Shown: one piece after another, positions 39,602-43,969 of the stretch | Layout of the letters: the number at the start of each line of letters is the position of its first letter | Numbering within the stretch: position 1 is the first letter of the stretch | From: DTKY01 sp037440765 | GTDB lineage: Bacteria; Acidobacteriota; Terriglobia; Bryobacterales; Bryobacteraceae | Assembly: GCA_037440765.1 (NCBI GenBank) | Contig: JBBITL010000035.1 | Coordinates: 1-43,969 of the forward strand | Length of the DNA: 43,969 nucleotides | Reading direction: 5' to 3' | Translations under genes and position numbers: made by a program | Notes under the pieces: model-generated | What the model was told of the DNA's origin: nothing | The model's input: only the letters and a program-made list of their open reading frames with translations | Databases searched by the model: none

Positions 39602-41215
39602 CTACCATTCCGGACGAGCCTTCACGTCAAGTGTCCTGGATTCGCCTGCTGCAAGCTCTAAATCGATGCCCCTGGCGGCGAGCCGTGAGGCCGTTTCGCT
39701 GTCCTGCCATAGAGACTGAGGCAAGCCGTCGACTGCGATGACACGATACTCGCCTGGTGGGACGCCGGACACGATCCTGTATGCCCCGGTTTGATCGGCC
39801 TGCGTGACCAGTGCCTGACGGCCCGTCGCTGGAACCAGGATGACCGTAGCGTCCGGAACCGCCTCTCCGTCGCTCCCAAGGACGCGCCCTCTCACACTGG
39901 CGCCATCAGTACCCAGTACGATCTGAAGATCTCCATTGCCCGGCCACAGGCCGCCATCGAGAACATTCTTGCCCTGCTGCGATGCGCTGAACAAGTAGTA
40001 GCGTTCCGGCAGCCCATCCACGCGCACTCCGTAATCATCCGCAAAGACACGATCAAGAACAAACGATCCGTCTTCCTGAGGCTCCCCGGAGTTCGTGGCG
40101 ACGATGGCCAGGCTCCGAAGGGAGGGAGCAAGCCGAACCCGGATACCCCGAGCCAAGAATTCCCCCGCCTTTGCGCCCTTCAGGGCCATAGCACCGCGCA
40201 ATTCCCTAGGCCGAAGTACGTCGAGGATTCCCAGATCCACATCCAGTTTATCGACGACGGCGACGGACCGGCCGTAGCCAATGACTTCAAAGGGGCTCTC
40301 GACATAACTGGTTACGTGAAACCGATACTCGCCCGCGGTCAGCCCACAAACCTGGTATTGTTCCGCTTCCGTCACCGGTCCTTCGGCCACGGTGGCCGCT
40401 TCCGCGCCCACCCAGTCTTTCAACATCAGCGATGCAGTGGAAGTCGTGCCGGGCTTCGACAGGGCTCCAGCCACCTTGAACGAAATGCAGATGCCAGGGA
40501 CCCTGTGGATTACGAGGTCTAGATTCGGATGTTCCTGCCCGGAACGAACAGTAACCGGTGCCGCGCCGTCCAGAGAGCGACTCCCGGGATAGAACGTCGT
40601 AGGCGGGTATACTTTACGCCTGAGGCTGCCCCCCGTAGCCGGCCCCTTCCGTAGCGGCACCCGATCGGACACGGCGGCGACCACATAGGTACCGTCCCGG
40701 AGATATGGAATCCTGTACGCGCCCAAATCGTTAGTTCTATCGCCCCCCTCCATTTGCAGTTGCAGCTTGCCGTCACGCTTGAACCGCAAGAACGCCAGAA
40801 CCGTGACCCCGGAGACGGGCTCCCGGTTCTCGTCGAAGACCCTTCCGGATAGGACCGCCCCTTTCGGGATGCGGAACTGGACCTTCAGGCGCACCCCCCC
40901 CGCCAGTGTGACGGATCGGGGTCTCGGCGCGCTCATGTTCTCCTTCCGTCCTACTGTGATCAGGTACGAACCCGCCTGCTTGCCTTTCAGTGAGTAGCGG
41001 CCCTCACCATCCGTTTTCGTGAAGGCTGCCTCCGGCCCGGAAATGGTGACGTACACCCCCCTGACCGGCCCCGAGTCACTGACCACTGTGCCCGTCACCT
41101 CCCATCCTGTGCCCGTTTGTGGCGGCGCGCCGATCTGCGTATAGGCTACAGGCAAGCTTGCGGCCAGGGCACTCAGCAACATCCCTGCCACTCGTCTTAC
41201 GGTGGTGAGTTTCAT
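39602..41215 (-). CDS. Exported carboxypeptidase-regulatory-like domain protein A
   Basis: The 537-residue product has a signal peptide (RVAGMLLSALAASLPVAYTQ) and several beta-sandwich domains of the carboxypeptidase-regulatory type: GTVVSDSGPVRGVYVTISGP near residue 41, LSGRVFDENREPVSGVTVLA near 116, and VRGRVLGSDGEAVPDATVIL near 447. No peptidase domain is present. Such repeats bind or present partners on the cell surface or in the periplasm. The ATG overlaps the stop of protein B (ATGA), so the two are coupled. Confidence 0.85.
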   Translation of the reverse strand: MKLTTVRRVAGMLLSALAASLPVAYTQIGAPPQTGTGWEVTGTVVSDSGPVRGVYVTISGPEAAFTKTDGEGRYSLKGKQAGSYLITVGRKENMSAPRPRSVTLAGGVRLKVQFRIPKGAVLSGRVFDENREPVSGVTVLAFLRFKRDGKLQLQMEGGDRTNDLGAYRIPYLRDGTYVVAAVSDRVPLRKGPATGGSLRRKVYPPTTFYPGSRSLDGAAPVTVRSGQEHPNLDLVIHRVPGICISFKVAGALSKPGTTSTASLMLKDWVGAEAATVAEGPVTEAEQYQVCGLTAGEYRFHVTSYVESPFEVIGYGRSVAVVDKLDVDLGILDVLRPRELRGAMALKGAKAGEFLARGIRVRLAPSLRSLAIVATNSGEPQEDGSFVLDRVFADDYGVRVDGLPERYYLFSASQQGKNVLDGGLWPGNGDLQIVLGTDGASVRGRVLGSDGEAVPDATVILVPATGRQALVTQADQTGAYRIVSGVPPGEYRVIAVDGLPQSLWQDSETASRLAARGIDLELAAGESRTLDVKARPEW

Positions 41216-42771
41216 TGCTGGGAGTACCTCAAATCCGCTGTTGCCTTCTGCCCCGGGCTGAGGCGCAGGAACTGCGCCCCAGTGTTCGCAACTACAACAG
41301 GGTCCATGTAGTCCATGGAATTCAGCTCCTTCACAGCGGTCAAGTAGTACTCTCCCGCGGGCACCCTTTCAAACCGATAGCGGCCCCCCTCATCGAGGTG
41401 AGCGGCCCGCGGCGGCTCCTCCCGGTCCGCCGAGACCAAGAGGACCATTCCCGTTGTGAGTCTATCATCGCCTCCACTGACCTGGCCCGCGACCTCGCCC
41501 GTCCCGGCTCCGATCCTGAGCGTGAGCGGAGCTGAGCCATCGACCATCGCGATGCCGCCGGGCGCCACCTCACTGCCCACGAGCAGAGATGTAAGAGAGC
41601 ACGAATGGCCAAGTTCAGGCAGCGTGACCGTGTAGCGGCCGGGTGGCAGCCCGTGTACCGTGAACCGATCTCCGGACACCGAAACGGCGGGCGACCACAC
41701 GTCAAGCCATCCATCTTGGGAAAGGAATTCGACGCGGCCGGTGCCACCGCAGCGGAGATCGCCCGTCGCTTGCCTGTCCCAAACGAACCGGCCGTCAACG
41801 GTGACCAAGGGGCGCAATTCCAGATCGACCTGCTGATCACCCCCTACAGACACGGTGAGCGCTCGTGAGGCCGCACGCGCATTGGCGCCAGCCTTCGGCC
41901 CTGTTGGACCCCAGTCGCTGATCGGCCCCCACGCAGTCAACTGATACTCGCCGGGAGGCACGCCCCGGAAGCTGAACGCACCGTCAGCCGCCGTCAAGGA
42001 GGTTGTAATGCCGATCTGCGCATCGCCGCCGGTTGCCAGCGAAACAGCGGCGCGCCCGCCGTTCCATTCCTTAGGGACTGAGGAGACAGAGCCGGAAAGG
42101 GAGACCGCCCCAATATCGCCAACCGACAAGTCTGCCGACGTCATCACGTCCCCTGCCTGGAGTCCGAAAAACAGAGCCTTGCTGGGATCGCTCGTTCCAG
42201 GATAGTAGACTGGAGCACACACCCCAGCGCCCATCACCTCTTCGGTTGGAACCACGGCGACTGAATAGTGGCCGGGAGGTAGGCCAAACAGCCGGTATCT
42301 TCCAGCATCGTCCGTGGGAGCGCCTCCACCAAGCGGTACTAGGCGGAGACGGCCTCGTGCCGAGCGCCGGACGATAGCGACGACCTTAGCTCCCTGCAGT
42401 GGCCTGCCTTGCGCGTTCATCACCTGTCCCGAGATTGCGACGGTACGGTTCATGCGCACGGAGATCGCCGTCCGGTTCGCGGACGAGACGATCACACGCC
42501 GACCTAGACCGTCCGAATCTAGCAGGTCCGCGTAGCCGGGCTTTGTGACACGGAGCCTATAGGCGCCATCTTGGATCCCGGCGAACTCCGCTTGGCCTTC
42601 CGAGTCGGTTTCAGATTCCAGGACAGTCACACCCCCGGCCGAGATCTGCACTGCTGCTCCAGAGATCGGCCTCCCAGAACTCGCGTCGGACACAGAGACA
42701 GACGCCGCTCGGCCCGTCATTGACAGCGTGGATCCAAGCATCATCAGGCCGATGAAGACATGGATCCGCAT
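41212..42771 (-). CDS. Exported carboxypeptidase-regulatory-like domain protein B
   Basis: The 519-residue product from the ATG at 42771 has a signal peptide (RIHVFIGLMMLGSTLSMTGR, then AA) and repeated beta-sandwich modules: VSDASSGRPISGAAVQISAG near the start, ISGQVMNAQGRPLQGAKVVA, and motifs of the type GRYRFERVPAGEYYLTAV and GRYRLFGLPPGHYSVAVV. It resembles protein A in design and clearly belongs to the same family. A GTG 11 codons earlier gives a less signal-like start. It lies 72 bases downstream of the cysteine-rich peptide gene. Confidence 0.85.
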   Translation of the reverse strand: MRIHVFIGLMMLGSTLSMTGRAASVSVSDASSGRPISGAAVQISAGGVTVLESETDSEGQAEFAGIQDGAYRLRVTKPGYADLLDSDGLGRRVIVSSANRTAISVRMNRTVAISGQVMNAQGRPLQGAKVVAIVRRSARGRLRLVPLGGGAPTDDAGRYRLFGLPPGHYSVAVVPTEEVMGAGVCAPVYYPGTSDPSKALFFGLQAGDVMTSADLSVGDIGAVSLSGSVSSVPKEWNGGRAAVSLATGGDAQIGITTSLTAADGAFSFRGVPPGEYQLTAWGPISDWGPTGPKAGANARAASRALTVSVGGDQQVDLELRPLVTVDGRFVWDRQATGDLRCGGTGRVEFLSQDGWLDVWSPAVSVSGDRFTVHGLPPGRYTVTLPELGHSCSLTSLLVGSEVAPGGIAMVDGSAPLTLRIGAGTGEVAGQVSGGDDRLTTGMVLLVSADREEPPRAAHLDEGGRYRFERVPAGEYYLTAVKELNSMDYMDPVVVANTGAQFLRLSPGQKATADLRYSQQ

Positions 42772-42843
42772 TCTCGCACTATCGCTCGGCAGACACACGG
42801 CCACACCCTGGCACGAGAGTTTACTCAGGCAGAGGTCGTTTCG

Positions 42844-43086
42844 CTACGAAGGGCAAGGACTGTTCACAGCGACGCACTTGCAGCCGGTCGGTTGATAGCA
42901 GCAGCCGTGTCCATCATCACCCGCAGTACACCCGGCAAACTCCCTGCATTGATACAACCAAGTCCTGCACTCCCCCCACGGGTCCCACGCAAACGCTAAG
43001 TGAGGGCTACCCGACCAAGCAGCCACCACCAATCCGACGCCTAGGGCCGTCTTTCCGGCTGGCTTCAACATGTCCCTCTTGCGCAT
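42844..43086 (-). CDS. Secreted cysteine-rich mini-protein (8 Cys)
   Basis: The 80-residue product has a basic N-terminus, a hydrophobic core and a likely signal peptidase site after AFA (TALGVGLVVAAWSGSPHLAF then A|WDPWG). The mature part of about 46 residues contains eight cysteines in the pattern C-x6-C-x5-C-x8-CC-x5-C-x-C-x7-C, and no cysteine lies in the signal. It is rich in Trp, Gly and Pro. I do not recognise the family. An even number of Cys and the thioredoxin-fold gene downstream suggest a disulfide-stabilised peptide. GAGGAG lies six to eleven bases before the ATG. It heads the island operon. Confidence 0.72.
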   Translation of the reverse strand: MRKRDMLKPAGKTALGVGLVVAAWSGSPHLAFAWDPWGECRTWLYQCREFAGCTAGDDGHGCCYQPTGCKCVAVNSPCPS

Positions 43087-43143
43087 TGAGTTCTCCTCTT
43101 CTGCGTTCGGAGCCGCATTCCGAGCTACCGCTCCGATCTGGCT

Positions 43144-43172
43144 TCATTCAACCCCCCCCCCGACAATGTCAA
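43144..43172 (-). promoter_or_regulatory. Candidate promoter of the island operon with poly-G spacer
   Basis: A perfect TTGACA is on the minus strand at 43172-43167. It is followed by TTGTC, ten G residues (43161-43152), TT and then GAATGA, which is a poor -10 at the standard 17-base distance; AATGAA one base further matches three of six. The leader to the peptide ATG would be about 50 bases. The homopolymer sits in the spacer, where length changes would alter promoter strength. Confidence 0.4.
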
Positions 43173-43503
43173 GAAGAATGAACTGGACTGAACCCCTGGC
43201 GTGAGACAGCAAGTCAAGGGGGTTATCGCCGTTCGATGGAAGATCGATGCACGGCGGGGTCGATGAAGTCCGCTCTGGAAGAACCTGAGCAGAGATGGGG
43301 CACTGCGGGGACGCAACCTGAGCGCCGACTCAGCAGCCGGAATGACCGGCGGCGGCTCCAGCGGCCGCTATTGGTCATTGTGGCCTCGCTGCGACCAATC
43401 CCGGGGGTTTGGGGGCAGGGCTCCCCAAACTGAAGATCTGCGGAGCATCCTCATTGGATTCTCCCGCCGTTTCACTCGAAGTCGGCTGGGGGCACAAAGC
43501 CCC
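43173..43503. other. Non-coding or decayed stretch
   Basis: No gene is supported here. Short frames on both strands have no recognisable content and no ribosome sites. The stretch lies between the island promoter and the transposase-like remnant near the right-hand repeat. Confidence 0.5.
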
Positions 43504-43590
43504 GCGCCCGCCACTTGCCGCGCAACGTTCCAACAGATGCTGGTTGAGTTCCAGGCGCCGCGCAACCTCGCTGACGGGCCCCTCTTTCCG
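43504..43590 (-). pseudogene. Possible IS3-type OrfA remnant
   Basis: The minus-strand frame reads RKEGPVSEVARRLELNQHLL then ERCAAS. This resembles the helix-turn-helix of IS3-family OrfA proteins, which have a VxEVAREL-xxNxxLLxRW motif; the final Trp would have become Cys. Only about 25 residues match, and the frame runs on into the first codons of the duplicated beta-propeller start. If right, it marks an insertion-sequence scar beside the right-hand repeat. Confidence 0.35.
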
Positions 43591-43604
43591 TCGCCACGGT
43601 CCTC

Positions 43605-43644
43605 CCCCCAACTGGCGCCGCGTGATCACCACTAAGTTATTGTA
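43605..43644. repeat. 40-bp direct repeat, right copy
   Basis: Partner of 37426-37465. On the minus strand it keeps the codons for VVITRRQLG, the first residues of the beta-propeller lipoprotein, but the gene does not continue. The intact mreB start follows 95 bases later. Confidence 0.9.
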
Positions 43645-43739
43645 CGGCAAGGGAAACTTTCGCCCCGACTGGCGGCGGCTCACGGCGATATGATAGGCTT
43701 TGAGATCACGCCCGAGAGCGAGGTCCTTGCGGCTACCGA

Positions 43740-43969
43740 ATGAATCTGCGTTCGCTTTTCAGTCTGTTTTCGTCCGACCTGGCGATTGACCTTGGCACGG
43801 CCAACACCCTGGTGTACGCCAACGGCAAGGGCATCGTCGTCAACGAGCCCTCCATCGTCGCCATCAACAAGACCACGGGAGATGTGGAAGCGGTCGGCCG
43901 CGAGGCCAAGCAGATGCTCGGCCGCACGCCGGGCAACATCGTGGCTATCCGGCCCATGAAGGACGGCGT
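43740..43969 (+). CDS. mreB: Rod shape-determining protein MreB, 5' part
   Basis: Actin-like protein that guides cell-wall synthesis in rod-shaped cells. The 76 visible residues start NLRSLFSLFSSDLAIDLGTA and contain the phosphate-1 loop DLGTANTLVYANGKGIVVNE, PSIVAINK, and REAKQMLGRTPGNIVAIRPM. The window ends inside the gene. TATGAT at 43689-43694 is a likely -10. The upstream side once lay next to the divergent beta-propeller gene. Confidence 0.97.
   Translation, partial: MNLRSLFSLFSSDLAIDLGTANTLVYANGKGIVVNEPSIVAINKTTGDVEAVGREAKQMLGRTPGNIVAIRPMKDG

Noticed and set aside
42844..43086. Cysteine-rich peptide as the light chain of a methylamine-dehydrogenase-like enzyme
   Set aside because: A redoxin-like gene nearby recalls mauD, but there is no heavy-chain gene, no MauE-like membrane protein, and the Cys spacing and short length do not fit.
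1..43969. CRISPR arrays, rRNA or tRNA genes
   Set aside because: No regularly spaced repeats were seen, and the only tRNA-like structure found is that of the tmRNA.

Overview
The window is GC-rich bacterial chromosome, most likely from an acidobacterium related to Solibacter/Bryobacterales. This is inferred from several things seen together: a tmRNA whose tag reads ANTQFAYAA, a VWFA-related protein remnant, a DUF6599-like exported protein, carboxypeptidase-regulatory-like exported proteins, Tat-exported aldo/keto reductases with Fe-S tails, and an intergenic palindrome present twice. No database search was possible, so the taxonomy is an inference.

Region 1 (1-15195) is a flagellar gene block. 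A rightward operon runs: tail of an upstream gene (possibly fliK), short flgD, flgE, short fliN, fliO, fliP, fliQ, fliR, flhB, flhA, flhF, fliA, a second and larger FliN/FliY-type gene, and a SwrB-like membrane/coiled-coil gene. It meets a leftward NtrC-type sigma-54 activator with a degenerate receiver. A good sigma-28 promoter then drives flgM, a flgN-like chaperone gene, flgK and flgL. The layout suggests a sigma-54 activator, then FliA/FlgM, then hook-filament junction hierarchy. flhG is not next to flhF, and FlgD is reduced to its N-terminal part.

Region 2 (15213-17088) is a protein quality-control spot followed by decayed DNA: clpS divergent from ssrA (tmRNA), then a transposase C-terminal remnant just behind the tmRNA 3' end, then the 3' remnant of a VWFA-domain gene.

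Region 3 (17073-22451) is a leftward leucine operon, leuA-leuB-leuC-leuD, with a well-formed leuA promoter and a divergent LysR-type regulator. LeuA lacks the usual C-terminal regulatory domain.

Region 4 (22485-37453) is mixed housekeeping and exported metabolism: a penicillin-acylase-family hydrolase, a HicA/HicB toxin-antitoxin pair, a radical-SAM sulfatase-maturase-like gene coupled to a Tat-exported DUF362 gene, a methyltransferase with a signal peptide, two tandem Tat-exported Fe-S aldo/keto reductases coupled to a DUF6599 gene, ruvA-ruvB-folK, divergent rsmE, a Tat-exported Gfo/Idh/MocA oxidoreductase, and a beta-propeller lipoprotein.

Region 5 (about 37454-43604) looks like an inserted, visibly less GC-rich segment. 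It is bounded by two copies of a 40-bp sequence (38/40 identical). The left copy is followed by a fragment of mreB and the right copy by the intact start of mreB. Inside is a leftward operon: a secreted 8-cysteine mini-protein, two exported carboxypeptidase-regulatory-like proteins, a membrane-anchored thioredoxin-fold protein broken by an apparent 1-base frameshift, and a GT1-family glycosyltransferase. This is the best candidate here for an undescribed system. The window ends inside mreB.
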